Positions 53,156 to 62,854 of a DNA stretch of 64,000 nucleotides are shown here, in pieces. Numbering within the stretch: position 1 is the stretch's first letter; each line of letters begins with the position of its first letter. The stretch lies in the NCBI RefSeq assembly GCF_003352835.1, contig NZ_QLVD01000008.1, forward strand, positions 1 through 64,000. The letters are read 5' to 3'. Below the pieces are notes generated by a model, which ran no database searches, had not been told where the DNA came from, and saw nothing but the letters and a program-made list of their open reading frames with translations. A program made the translations under genes and the position numbers. The DNA is from Ornithinimicrobium murale. GTDB lineage: Bacteria > Actinomycetota > Actinomycetes > Actinomycetales > Dermatophilaceae.

Positions 53156-54382
53156 GTGGACGAATCGCTGGTCATCTCCGCTGACCTGTACAGGTACTGG
53201 CACGTCGACTACCAGAACGGGTCCATCCGAATCGTCTGCCAGGACGGGCAGATCTTCGACGACAAACTCGAGCCCAGACATCAGCGCCAGGATTCTCAGG
53301 TCGCGACGTCCACGTTCGACTGGGAGAAGTGGTGGATATGGTCGACCACGACGAGAAACGACCTCATCCTCACCGAAGGGTTCAACCCCGCTTCCCCGCC
53401 CCCGCTCAACGGCAGGCCGTCTGTCTACCTCGACCAGAACCGGTGGAGGACCGTTGCCGACGTTCTGCACGACCCGGCCCGTGTGAAGGATCCTGACGAG
53501 CTCCGCGCAGCTCAAGACCTCATCCGACTCGCCAACGACGGCGGCATTGTCCTGCCGCTATCAACGGGGCACCTTCTCGAGACCGCCGGTCTACACGGCG
53601 ACCGACGTTACGAGGTGGGCGTGGCCATGGCTCACTTGGCTGGCGGGTGGCAGATCCGGCACCCGCTGGACCTGTGGCAGCACGAGGTCGAGCTGTCCAT
53701 CCGACGGCACCTAGGCCTGATGGAGAACGCACCCGTCCTGCACCCCATCGTGACCGAGCCCGGCGCGCTCTTCGGCAAGGACACCTCGTTAGGCATCACT
53801 GATGAGACCCCGGACTCGGACAAGTTCATGGCGATGTTGACCATGCCGAGCGTCATCCTCGATGTGCTCATCGACCCAGAGCGGATGCCGAAGAACCCAC
53901 TCACGAAGTGGGTCACCCACCACACCGCCATCACTGCGCAGATTCATGCGGAGCACCAGCCGAAAGAGCAGCGTCGTCGGCTCGCCAGGCGTCGCTACTG
54001 GAACGAGAACATCGGCTACTACACCGCGGCGTACCGGCGTCTGTCGTACGCCGCAGACTTCCCGACGTTCAGCGACGGTGAGTTGGCACGCCTGTTCGCT
54101 GAGTCGCGCATGGTTGGCCTGGTGTCCGAGCTCTTCATCCGCCGGTTCATCGACCACATGAGCAAGTGGGGCCGTAACGATCTGGTCGATATGTTCCACC
54201 TGTCCAGCGCCGCCGGGTACGCCGACTACGTGTGCGCTGAGACTCACACCGGCACACAACTCCGAGACGCGCAGCGCGCGCTCGGGCGTCCGCAGACGGT
54301 CTTCACCACGCTGAGCGAGCTGGTCACCGCAGTTCGCAGCGACGGTGCCCGAGCCGAATCCGAACGAGCCAGTCCCGACTAG
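53156..54382 (+). CDS. PIN-like domain protein of unknown function
   Basis: A 408-residue protein starting at GTG 53156. The first ~85 residues look like a separate beta domain. Then VYLDQNRW (Asp93), LSTGHLLETAG (Glu142) and, near residues 340-362, NDLVDMFHLSSAAGYADYVCAET are spaced like the acidic residues of a PIN-type nuclease, with a long helical insertion between. No named family is recognised. It lies between the helicase and the 1424-residue protein. RNase activity is inferred from motif spacing only. Confidence 0.6.
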   Translation: MDESLVISADLYRYWHVDYQNGSIRIVCQDGQIFDDKLEPRHQRQDSQVATSTFDWEKWWIWSTTTRNDLILTEGFNPASPPPLNGRPSVYLDQNRWRTVADVLHDPARVKDPDELRAAQDLIRLANDGGIVLPLSTGHLLETAGLHGDRRYEVGVAMAHLAGGWQIRHPLDLWQHEVELSIRRHLGLMENAPVLHPIVTEPGALFGKDTSLGITDETPDSDKFMAMLTMPSVILDVLIDPERMPKNPLTKWVTHHTAITAQIHAEHQPKEQRRRLARRRYWNENIGYYTAAYRRLSYAADFPTFSDGELARLFAESRMVGLVSELFIRRFIDHMSKWGRNDLVDMFHLSSAAGYADYVCAETHTGTQLRDAQRALGRPQTVFTTLSELVTAVRSDGARAESERASPD

Positions 54383-54522
54383 ACCGTTGCGCCGTTTCGG
54401 GCGCTGCGGTGCTTCGCCAGCGACCAGCCCGTGGTTGACGGCGAGATCGCACGTCGCCATCGTGTCGGCGGCGTGCGTCAGACTGGTCTTATCGGTGGTG
54501 ACACACGAGCGGAAGCGGAAGG

Positions 54523-57500
54523 TTGGACGAAGCAGAGTTCGCCAGGCAGTTGGACCTCGGGCGCGAGAACGCTCGCATCATCGAGCTCGCTGCGAACCAC
54601 TGCCGGCACATGCGGTTCGTGGAGTCCGGCGGCCGCGGGATGCTCGAGGAGATGTCCGGGCTTCCGTTGAATTCGCGGCGGGTGGAGTGCCCAGTCGCGA
54701 TCGGGAACATGTCCGGTATGCAGTTGGACCACGTCACGTTCGGGTTCTACGGCGAGCACTGCGTGGGCTGCGACATGCGGGACCCGACGGGCCGCCTGCC
54801 GAACCTCGAAAGTGAGGCTCAGGAACGTCAACAGCGGACCCAGGCCGAGGAAGCAGAGCGGGCTGAGGAGTTGCGAGTCCGGGGTGTTGCGCGAGCCGGG
54901 CGGGTGGAGCGCCGACGGAGCTTGCGGGCCACGGCGGACCCGGCCATCGCCGGCATCCTGGATGACCTCGATGTTCTTGATCCGGATCCGGCCGTTGAGG
55001 CGGATCCCGACGCGACTGCAGCAGCACGGCGCCGGCTGACGACAGTCGCTGGTCGTGCGGCGGACCGATTCGATGAGCGCATCATCGACGAGCTGTTCGA
55101 TGCGGTCGAGAGCGTCGGGCTGGCGGAGCTGTTGGAGCCGTTGCGGCACCTGACTGCGCGACGCCCCGAGCTCGCCGGACGCCTGGTGGCGGCTGCGTTG
55201 GGAGCCTTGCGGGGGTTCCCGTCGCTGGAAGCAGGGCGCTGCCTCACCGACCACCCGGAACTCGTGGACGCCGGCACGGTCGATGATGCGGTTATCTGGT
55301 CGGTTGTCGCCCTGGCGGGGTCGAAGACACCCGACGAACATCATCTGTCGGGCCCGATGTCCGTGGTCCAAGCCAACGACCCAGGACCGTTGCGGGTCCT
55401 CGCGGAGCTGTGCCCGGACAAAGTGACGGCGCAGTTGGGCGGCATGCTTCCGCGGCCGGCCGTGACGGGCATCATTGTGAGCCCGGCGCACCAGCCGCGA
55501 CGGGTCTCCGACTTCGACCGGCGAGCCGCCGGTGGCGCGATCGAGCATCTCGCGAGCACTCACCTCGAGCTTGCAGTCGATCTGCTGCCGAGACTGACGG
55601 TCTCCCTCGGCGTTCCGCCGGAGGACAGCTACGACCCGGGCACGGTCGGTACCGCGGAACGGGCACTCGCACGGATGTTCATTGCGGCACCCGTCCGGGT
55701 CGCCGGACTGCTGGAGGATGCAGGCCGGCACGCGTCGAAAGAGACCCGCAACGGTCTCGTCGGCTCGGTGCGGTATGCCCTGGACATGGTCGACACCGAG
55801 TACGTCCATCGTCAGCCCCACGATCCGGTGACCACGCCCGAGGAAGCGGAAGCGGTTACCGACGCGGCGTTCGCGTTCCTCCTCGCGCGCACCGATGAAT
55901 CGTGGGGCCACGAGGTGACGTTCTCGGCAGCCGAGTCCATTGAGCGGATGGGCCGCTGGCACGGCGACGCCTTGGCAACGCACCTGCACGCAACCCTGGG
56001 TGCCTTCGTCACGCTCACCCGGCACCGGCTCACCGACAAGCCGACTGTGCTCACCTCGACCGCACCACCGGACCCGCTCGCGGGAATGGAGGCGTGGTCG
56101 CGCAAGAACAGCCTGTACCAGTCGGCCCGACGCTTATTGAGCGCGGTCGAGTCCGCATCATCGACCGACCCGTTGGCGGTGTGCGAAACCATCACGGCGC
56201 TCATCACCAACGAACGCGACAGCGACCTGGGGGCCGACGTCGTGTACCCGCTCCTGGCCACGCTGGGCGAGGTTGGTCGCCGTCACGGAAACCAGCCCAG
56301 GGTGCTGCAGGCCATCCTGCCGACACTGCACACCTACCTGGTCGATGCCGAACCCGGCCCGCGGTCCGCGGCGCTGGAGGCCTGGACCACCATCGGTGGA
56401 ACCCACGCGCTCCCGTCAACAGTTGCGAATCTGCTCCCAGCGCTGGTCTCGGACGCGTACGTCGTCATGGTGGAAGCGGTCCTCGCGGCCTCGTGCCGGC
56501 TCCCGTGGCCGGACGAGGAGTCCCGACTGCGGTTGGCGTTGCACGCTGCGACGGTGATGGAGAACATCAATGTCTCCGAGCACCTGGAGACGTTCCTGAC
56601 TTCGATCTCGGCGCTTCGGCACCATGTGCCGGACCTCGACGCACTCGCCGCACTTGAGAAGAAGGCCCTGGCTCGGATCCCGGAGCTCGAATGGCATCAG
56701 GCCATTAAGGTGATCGAGCAGCCGTGGCAGCCGGATGCACGGGTCACCTCCGAACTCGCGGCGTTGTGGCTGGCGCTCGCACCCAGGAACACCTACGGGC
56801 TCCGGCAGCGCGACGAAGCCGAGGAGGCGCTCAACGGCCTCCTCGACTGCGGCGTCGGCCTCCTCGGGCTGCATGCGGCCGACATCATCAACGTCGGTGC
56901 GGCACATTCACCGGAGTCGCACTACGGGTCGATGGAGTACGCCGAGGTCCTCGCCCGAGCCGAACGTCGGGCCGATGTCGCCGCGCTGCTCGAGGACGCG
57001 CTGACTCGTCTCCCGGACGAACCGTCCCGCAGCGCGCAACGTTCCGTCGTCTCGCTCGCGGCCGCGGTCGGGCGACTCCACGTGACCCTGGAACCGGACG
57101 TGCCGGATGACGCGAAGGTGCGCGCCGCGGTAAATGAGGTCGGCGCTGCCATCGGCAATTGCCTGGGTCACACCGAGGACGACCTGCGGTGGCTGCGGCC
57201 CTTTGCGAAGGCTGCCGTGGTGCGGGCCGCCATCATCTGCACCTTGCTCGACGTTCCGACCCCCACCGAGATCACCGTGGGCTTGACAGACGCCCCCGCC
57301 GGCGAGGCCGCGGACGGGTCGACCGAACCGAACGACCCGGCCGAGAGGTTCAGAGCCCGCGCGCAGCGGCTGCGTGGCCTCGTCGCTGACTTGGAACGTG
57401 GCGGCAGGTCGACCGGGACCGCAACCCATGACGGCATCGTCATCACCGCACGGCTGCTCGACGCTGTCGCGCACTTCCTCGACGCCGAAGCCGCCGACCT

Positions 57501-58797
57501 GAACGCCGACACCACTCAGGCCACTGCGCACCGGACCGCAGCAGCACGCCGCGCCGCCGCCATCGACCTGACCACCTACCGTGACGACGACCCGCTCCTC
57601 CCCCGCGCACGAGACCTACGGGCCGTCCTCGCGGCCGATCCCGACCCGGCCGCACCCCTCGACCTGGACACGGTTCTCACCGCAGCGGCCGGTCTCCCGG
57701 CACCGTTGCTGTTCATCCGCTCACCCGAACGTCAGCACGGTTTCCGGCCATGGACGCCGCCTGCCGAACCCGAGCCAGACAGTCCGACAGTCGCTGTCGC
57801 CCTGGTCTCGATCGACGACACGCTCCTTACTGGACCCGCCATCGTCGACCCCGCCCTTACCCACACCCTGACCCTTCAAGTACAGACCGACCCGTGGCCA
57901 GCGTGGGTTGAACGCCTGGACGCCGAGCTCATCAGCACCCTGAACGACACAGAGCTCCAGCGGCCCGCGCTCACCTGGCAGCGCCACCAGCACACCGGCG
58001 ACCCGGACACCTACGAAGGAACTGGCAGCCTCCACGTACGGTACGCCGTCCCCACCACCCAGCACGCACCGCCGATTCTCGTGCGCCTCACCTGGCGCGG
58101 CACCGACGAGCACGGAAACCCGAAGGCCCAGCCCCTCGACATCGCCGGCCACCGTGAGTTCCGTGTCCGCCCCTACGATCCGGCCCGCGACGCCACCACC
58201 CAGTACGAGGTGTTCGACGAGCACCTCCTTAGCATCTACGAGAACCTCGCCGCTGCCGGCTACCCGCACAACCAGCTCCAGCCGTTCGCCCGGCTCCTCA
58301 ACGCTGTCTCCCGCGCGGGGCTGGCCATGACGTGGAACAAGAAGTACCGCCGCGGCCAGTACGTGAGAGAACGCCGGTTCCACGACGACCTCCACGCCGC
58401 CCTCCTTGCCGACCCGACCCTCGAGGGACGAGTCGAACGCGGCACGGCACTCGGTCACGGGTACCTCGACACCCGCCACGACGGCATCACCGCTGAGCTC
58501 AAGGTCGCCCGCGACCAACCTGTGACACCTGAGTCCGCCACCAAGTACATCGGCCAGCCCACGCAGTACGCCGCCGCCGACGGCGCACGTCTCTCCATCC
58601 TCGTGGTCCTCGACATGAGCCGAAAGGTCCTGCCCATTGGCACCCCCGAGAACTACCTGTTCGTCCTCGGCCCCCAGCAGCACGGGATGGCCAACCCGCA
58701 CTCCCCCAGCGTCGTCGTCACCCTTGTCATCAACGGCAACCTGCCAGTGCCCAGCAGCTGGTCGCGCCGCAAGACCCCGACCACCGGCAACCCCTGA
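54523..58797 (+). CDS. 1424-residue protein with Cys/His cluster and PD-(D/E)XK-like C-terminus
   Basis: A very large protein starting at TTG 54523, right behind GGAAGG. The N-terminal 90 residues hold a Cys/His cluster (H26, C27, H29, C56, H79, C80, C83) that could bind metal, then a charged coiled coil (about 95-135). Residues 140-1000 are almost all helical and Leu/Ala-rich, with repeated helix pairs like HEAT repeats. After a beta region (about 1090-1230) comes YLDTRHDGITAELKVARD (D1320, E1325, K1327) and QPTQYAA: the D-x(4)-ExK plus Gln pattern of PD-(D/E)XK nucleases. I recognise no named family. Confidence 0.7.
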   Translation: MDEAEFARQLDLGRENARIIELAANHCRHMRFVESGGRGMLEEMSGLPLNSRRVECPVAIGNMSGMQLDHVTFGFYGEHCVGCDMRDPTGRLPNLESEAQERQQRTQAEEAERAEELRVRGVARAGRVERRRSLRATADPAIAGILDDLDVLDPDPAVEADPDATAAARRRLTTVAGRAADRFDERIIDELFDAVESVGLAELLEPLRHLTARRPELAGRLVAAALGALRGFPSLEAGRCLTDHPELVDAGTVDDAVIWSVVALAGSKTPDEHHLSGPMSVVQANDPGPLRVLAELCPDKVTAQLGGMLPRPAVTGIIVSPAHQPRRVSDFDRRAAGGAIEHLASTHLELAVDLLPRLTVSLGVPPEDSYDPGTVGTAERALARMFIAAPVRVAGLLEDAGRHASKETRNGLVGSVRYALDMVDTEYVHRQPHDPVTTPEEAEAVTDAAFAFLLARTDESWGHEVTFSAAESIERMGRWHGDALATHLHATLGAFVTLTRHRLTDKPTVLTSTAPPDPLAGMEAWSRKNSLYQSARRLLSAVESASSTDPLAVCETITALITNERDSDLGADVVYPLLATLGEVGRRHGNQPRVLQAILPTLHTYLVDAEPGPRSAALEAWTTIGGTHALPSTVANLLPALVSDAYVVMVEAVLAASCRLPWPDEESRLRLALHAATVMENINVSEHLETFLTSISALRHHVPDLDALAALEKKALARIPELEWHQAIKVIEQPWQPDARVTSELAALWLALAPRNTYGLRQRDEAEEALNGLLDCGVGLLGLHAADIINVGAAHSPESHYGSMEYAEVLARAERRADVAALLEDALTRLPDEPSRSAQRSVVSLAAAVGRLHVTLEPDVPDDAKVRAAVNEVGAAIGNCLGHTEDDLRWLRPFAKAAVVRAAIICTLLDVPTPTEITVGLTDAPAGEAADGSTEPNDPAERFRARAQRLRGLVADLERGGRSTGTATHDGIVITARLLDAVAHFLDAEAADLNADTTQATAHRTAAARRAAAIDLTTYRDDDPLLPRARDLRAVLAADPDPAAPLDLDTVLTAAAGLPAPLLFIRSPERQHGFRPWTPPAEPEPDSPTVAVALVSIDDTLLTGPAIVDPALTHTLTLQVQTDPWPAWVERLDAELISTLNDTELQRPALTWQRHQHTGDPDTYEGTGSLHVRYAVPTTQHAPPILVRLTWRGTDEHGNPKAQPLDIAGHREFRVRPYDPARDATTQYEVFDEHLLSIYENLAAAGYPHNQLQPFARLLNAVSRAGLAMTWNKKYRRGQYVRERRFHDDLHAALLADPTLEGRVERGTALGHGYLDTRHDGITAELKVARDQPVTPESATKYIGQPTQYAAADGARLSILVVLDMSRKVLPIGTPENYLFVLGPQQHGMANPHSPSVVVTLVINGNLPVPSSWSRRKTPTTGNP

Positions 58798-58991
58798 CCC
58801 GCCACGCACAAGCCGGTTGTCGGCGACAGGAAAGACCGGGCCGTAGGCAGCGAGGTGCGTCCTACCGCCGCGACCCGACGTGGTCCTTTGCGCGGCGTAG
58901 CGTCGTGGGATTCGACAACCTCGTCGCGCCTCGTCCGTGCTGGCGGCGGGCACCGACTGGGCGGGGATCCAGGTCGCCGTAGGAGGCGACC
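58798..58991. other. short non-coding gap before the integrase
   Basis: The 194-bp gap between the 1424-residue gene and the integrase holds no gene that I can support and no recognisable att repeat. It contains the integrase ribosome-binding site at its end. Confidence 0.5.
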
Positions 58992-59915
58992 ATGTCTACC
59001 ACGACCAGCTCCACGGCGACACTGCCGTTCCAGCCGTCCTCGATGAGCCCCGCGCAGCTCGCGGCGGTCTCGTTCCTGGCGCGGTACTCCGGAGCCACCC
59101 ACGCCCTGTACCGGGCACAACTGGGCCGCTGGTTCGCCTGGTGCGAGGCCAACGGGCTGGACCCACTGCTCGGGATACAGCGAGCGCACGTCGAGCTGTA
59201 CATCCGCGAGCTCGGAGACGTCGGCCTGATGGACTCCTCGGTGAACACGATGATGCACGCCGTCCGGGGCTACTTCCGGTTCGCGCACATCGACGGCACC
59301 ATCCCCGGCGACCCGGCCGTCTACGCCCGGCTCCCGAAGATCCACCGGGACGAGTCCCGCACCCAGGGCCTGGACCGGCTGGAACTGATCCGCTTCCTCC
59401 AGGTCGCCCAGACCATCACCGTCCACCACGGCGCACTGGCCTACCTGCTCGGGATCAACGCCCTACGGGCCTCCGAGGCCGCAACTGTGCGGATCGAGGA
59501 CTACACCGACGTGCTGCGGGGCCACCGGGTGCTGCGCCTGGTCGGTAAGGGGAACAAGCCGGCCACAATGCCGCTGACCGTGCCCGTGCTGCGGGTCCTG
59601 GAGGCATGCCGAGGAGAGCGCACCACCGGCCGGCTGGTCCTGCGCCCACTCTCGGGCCAACCGATCGACCGCCGTGATGTCTACCGGATGGTCCAACGCA
59701 TCGCGAAGACCGCGAAGATCCCCCGGCACATCAGCCCACACTCGCTACGCCACGCTGCCATCACCAACGCCCTCGACGCCGGCGTGCCCCTACGTGACGC
59801 CCAGATCCTGGCCCGGCACGCTGACCCCAGAACCACCGAGCACTACGACCGAGCCCGCGGCAACCTCGACCGCCACGGCGTCCACTTCCTCACCGCCTAC
59901 GTCGCCGGCGTCTGA
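58992..59915 (+). CDS. tyrosine recombinase (phage-type integrase)
   Basis: A 307-residue site-specific recombinase starting at ATG 58992 after GGAGG. An N-terminal SAM-like DNA-binding domain (YRAQLGRWFAWCEANGLDPLLGIQRAHVELYIREL) precedes the catalytic domain: Arg in GINALRASEAATV, Lys in LVGKGNKPATMPL, HSLRHAAITNALDAG, HAD, and the nucleophile Tyr in TEHYDRARG. All are intact. No excisionase or tRNA-type attachment site was found nearby. It probably moved the surrounding island. Confidence 0.93.
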   Translation: MSTTTSSTATLPFQPSSMSPAQLAAVSFLARYSGATHALYRAQLGRWFAWCEANGLDPLLGIQRAHVELYIRELGDVGLMDSSVNTMMHAVRGYFRFAHIDGTIPGDPAVYARLPKIHRDESRTQGLDRLELIRFLQVAQTITVHHGALAYLLGINALRASEAATVRIEDYTDVLRGHRVLRLVGKGNKPATMPLTVPVLRVLEACRGERTTGRLVLRPLSGQPIDRRDVYRMVQRIAKTAKIPRHISPHSLRHAAITNALDAGVPLRDAQILARHADPRTTEHYDRARGNLDRHGVHFLTAYVAGV

Positions 59916-60232
59916 TTCTGCCCATGGTTCACGGCCGGCGGCAGTTCCGCCCAGAGGGACGCAGCAGACAGACATCTCGCTGTGCCCTTGTGCTGACATC
60001 ACGACTCCGCTTGTGAGCGGGCGGTCGACACGGCAACTCCGCCATCGGTGGGCCACCGAGGGCTCCAAAAGGGAGATACCCGGACTCGCGGCTACACCAA
60101 CTGGGTTGATACGGATACGGTGGAGCCCAAAGCGCGATGCCAAGGGGAGATCTACTTGAGTCCACAACTCGGCCATGACCTGAAGTGCGCCACAGACGGT
60201 GCGCCACTCCACCAAGTTGACGGGGCCAAGGG
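59916..60232. other. non-coding gap after the integrase
   Basis: A 317-bp stretch without a supported gene. No tRNA cloverleaf, terminator or clear att core was seen. Its weaker GC-skewed look and several short frames suggest mobile-element debris. Confidence 0.4.
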
Positions 60233-62854
60233 ATGAGTGACTGGGCACGCTTCTGGGCGGTCGACCTTCACGTCCACACACCAGGTTCCGAAGATGTGAA
60301 CCCGGACGACTTCGGCAGCGCGCACGACATAGTCAGCGCTGCAGTCGCCGCAGGGCTTGACGCCATAGCAGTCACCGACCACAACACCTCCGCTTGGTGT
60401 CAACAGATGGCTGAGGCTGCTAGGGACGCGTCACTCATCGTCCTGCCAGGCGTCGAAATCAGCACCACAGAGGGACACCTCCTTGCGATCTGGGAGGAAA
60501 GGACCGACCCCACCATCATTGACGAGGTGCTCGTAAGGCTTGGCATTGGAAGAGTGGATCGCGGGAAGCTCGACATCGCCGCCGAAGTGGGATTCGCTGA
60601 AGCAGCCGAGGAAGTTGAGCGCGCGGGTGGTCTTGCAATCGCCGCACATATCGAGAAAGAAAAAGGGCTCCTGCGGCTGGCGGTCAAAGCGCATCTTAAG
60701 AAGACTCTTCTCAATACGGCCATACACGCTGCCGAGGTTGTTCACTTGGACTCGACGGACCAAGTAAAGGGAGTGCTCGGCAACGAACGAGACCTAGCTT
60801 TCGTCAGATCCTCCGACGCGTGGGATGCGACGAGGAACCGTCACAGCATTGACGGCATTGGTGTTCGACGCACATGGGTCAAGGCAAGTAGGCCAGACCT
60901 CATCGGTCTACGCCACGCCCTATCAGACCCCGGCCTGCGCATCTCGCTGGAAGAGCCTCCTGCGGAATCCACGTATTGGCACATTGAGGGCGTGGAGATA
61001 CTAGGCGGGTTCTTGGGCGGGGAGCGAATTTCCTTCTCGCCGGATCTGAATTGCCTCCTTGGCGGGACCGGCACAGGAAAATCCTTGATTCTCGAAGCGA
61101 TTCGCTTCGCGCTCGACCAGCAAGTGGATGCCGAAGCGTTCCCAGCAATCCGCCAGGAGATCGACTCGCGCATGACCAAAGCCCTCATGAACGGCAGCAC
61201 TGTGGTGATCAACGCCATATCTGGCGGACGTCGGTATAAGATCGAACGGACTTTGCGTCTCGGAGACACCGTCGCAGCGCAAGTATATCAACAGACGGGC
61301 TCCGACTGGGCCGAAATCGATGCCCAGCCACCACTACTGTTTCCGCTTGCTGCATTTTCGCAGGGTGAGATTCTAGAGTACTCTCGCGAGCCGGTCGGCA
61401 GGATGACCCTCGTTGATTCGGCTATCGACTTGACCGCGGTCAATAGTCAGATTGAGACGGCGACCGACTCGCTGCGCGAGAACGCCCGGGCTTTGCTGGG
61501 GGCACGGGAACGCGTCCATGCGCTCGGAGTGGAGGCAGAGGCGGAACCGCATCTCACGGAGCAGGTGCGCCAACTCACCGACCTCTTCAGAACCGACGCC
61601 GTCAAAGAACAATCCGACTGGACGGTCGAGCACACGACACTGGCGCGGATTAGCGAGAAGCTAGGCGGGTTGCATGCTCCCGACCTCACCCCGCCTGGCC
61701 CCGACATTGAAGCGTCCGTCAGCACGAACGAAGACTTATTCACAGATGTCGCCGCCGCCCTAAAGCACTTGAAGACCCGCCTCGACGCTGCACACATGGA
61801 GATCTGTGCCGCCCTCGAAGAGGCCTCAACACGTGTATCCGCCGCACGTTCGGACTGGGACGGGCGATTTACGGCCTTCAAGAGCCGGTTGGATGAGGAG
61901 CTGGAAAGAGTAGCCCCAGGGTCGTCGCTTGGTTCGCTACGTGCAAGCCTTGAGCACCTGCAACTAAGTCTTAATCGAGCTCAGGCAGCTCAGTCGGAAC
62001 TAGCCGAGGACGCGCGCCCAATACTGGAACGCCTGCAGGTTGAGCGGGAAGAACTGCTAGGCAACCTGCAGGCCGCTAGGCAGGAGCGACGCAGGCTTCG
62101 CCGCGACCGCGTGTCTGAACTCAATGCCAAAGCGGCGGGCTTTGTGAAACTTGATGTCCCTGTCTCTGGCGACCCTACGGAGTTTCGCCGGGCCCTTGAC
62201 CGCATCAAGGTGGGCTCCAGGGTCCGCGAGGAGATCCTCAACCAACTGGCACTCAGGACGCACCCCGTCAGGTTCGTTCGTAGCATGTGGCGCCAGGCTA
62301 TTGACGACCTGGTGAACGTCGAGGCGGGCATCGACCTCGGAAACATTGCGAAGTTGTACGCAAATGTGGACGAAAAGGATCTATGGGAAGAACTTCTGGA
62401 GATGCAGTGCATTGACAGACCAGATGTACTTACGGTGAAGTTCCGACGCCCAGACGATCAGGCGTACACCCCTATTGAGGAGCTCGCTCATGGGCAACGA
62501 TGCACGGCCGTGCTAGTAACCCTCTTGGCAGATGGAGATACACCCGTTCTCGTGGACCAGCCCGAAGATGCTTTACACGCGCCCTGGATCGAGGAGTACC
62601 TAGTCGATCGGCTCCGCTCACTCCGCGGCACACGTCAGTACATATTCGCGACCCGTAGCCCCGGTATCGTCGTCAGCGGTGACGCCGAGCAAATCATAAC
62701 GATGCGGGCCACGGCTGGCCACGGCGAGGTCGAAGCCCGCGGCTCACTGGAGCGTCACGAACTCAACAGATTGACTCTGAATCACTTGGAGGGCGGACCA
62801 ATACCATTCGAGAGAAGGGCTTCTAAACTGTCCGTGTCGGTGCGGCACCCTTAG
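60233..62854 (+). CDS. TrlF-type PHP domain / SMC-like ATPase
   Basis: An 873-residue fusion starting at ATG 60233. The N-terminal PHP phosphoesterase domain shows DLHVHTPGS, VTDHNT, GVEISTTEGH, AIAAHIEKE and RSSDAW. An SMC/RecF-like ATPase follows: Walker A LLGGTGTGKSLILEA (about residue 280), a long coiled coil (about 390-660), the signature-like ELAHGQRC (about 750), Walker B PVLVDQPEDAL (about 775) and FATRSPGI. This layout is the TrlF family, often seen in accessory and defence islands. Codon use is less GC-biased than in neighbours, which fits transfer. Confidence 0.9.
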   Translation: MSDWARFWAVDLHVHTPGSEDVNPDDFGSAHDIVSAAVAAGLDAIAVTDHNTSAWCQQMAEAARDASLIVLPGVEISTTEGHLLAIWEERTDPTIIDEVLVRLGIGRVDRGKLDIAAEVGFAEAAEEVERAGGLAIAAHIEKEKGLLRLAVKAHLKKTLLNTAIHAAEVVHLDSTDQVKGVLGNERDLAFVRSSDAWDATRNRHSIDGIGVRRTWVKASRPDLIGLRHALSDPGLRISLEEPPAESTYWHIEGVEILGGFLGGERISFSPDLNCLLGGTGTGKSLILEAIRFALDQQVDAEAFPAIRQEIDSRMTKALMNGSTVVINAISGGRRYKIERTLRLGDTVAAQVYQQTGSDWAEIDAQPPLLFPLAAFSQGEILEYSREPVGRMTLVDSAIDLTAVNSQIETATDSLRENARALLGARERVHALGVEAEAEPHLTEQVRQLTDLFRTDAVKEQSDWTVEHTTLARISEKLGGLHAPDLTPPGPDIEASVSTNEDLFTDVAAALKHLKTRLDAAHMEICAALEEASTRVSAARSDWDGRFTAFKSRLDEELERVAPGSSLGSLRASLEHLQLSLNRAQAAQSELAEDARPILERLQVEREELLGNLQAARQERRRLRRDRVSELNAKAAGFVKLDVPVSGDPTEFRRALDRIKVGSRVREEILNQLALRTHPVRFVRSMWRQAIDDLVNVEAGIDLGNIAKLYANVDEKDLWEELLEMQCIDRPDVLTVKFRRPDDQAYTPIEELAHGQRCTAVLVTLLADGDTPVLVDQPEDALHAPWIEEYLVDRLRSLRGTRQYIFATRSPGIVVSGDAEQIITMRATAGHGEVEARGSLERHELNRLTLNHLEGGPIPFERRASKLSVSVRHP

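Noticed and set aside
58798..60232. tRNA gene or att core around the integrase
   Set aside because: No cloverleaf-forming sequence and no matching direct repeats were found on either side.
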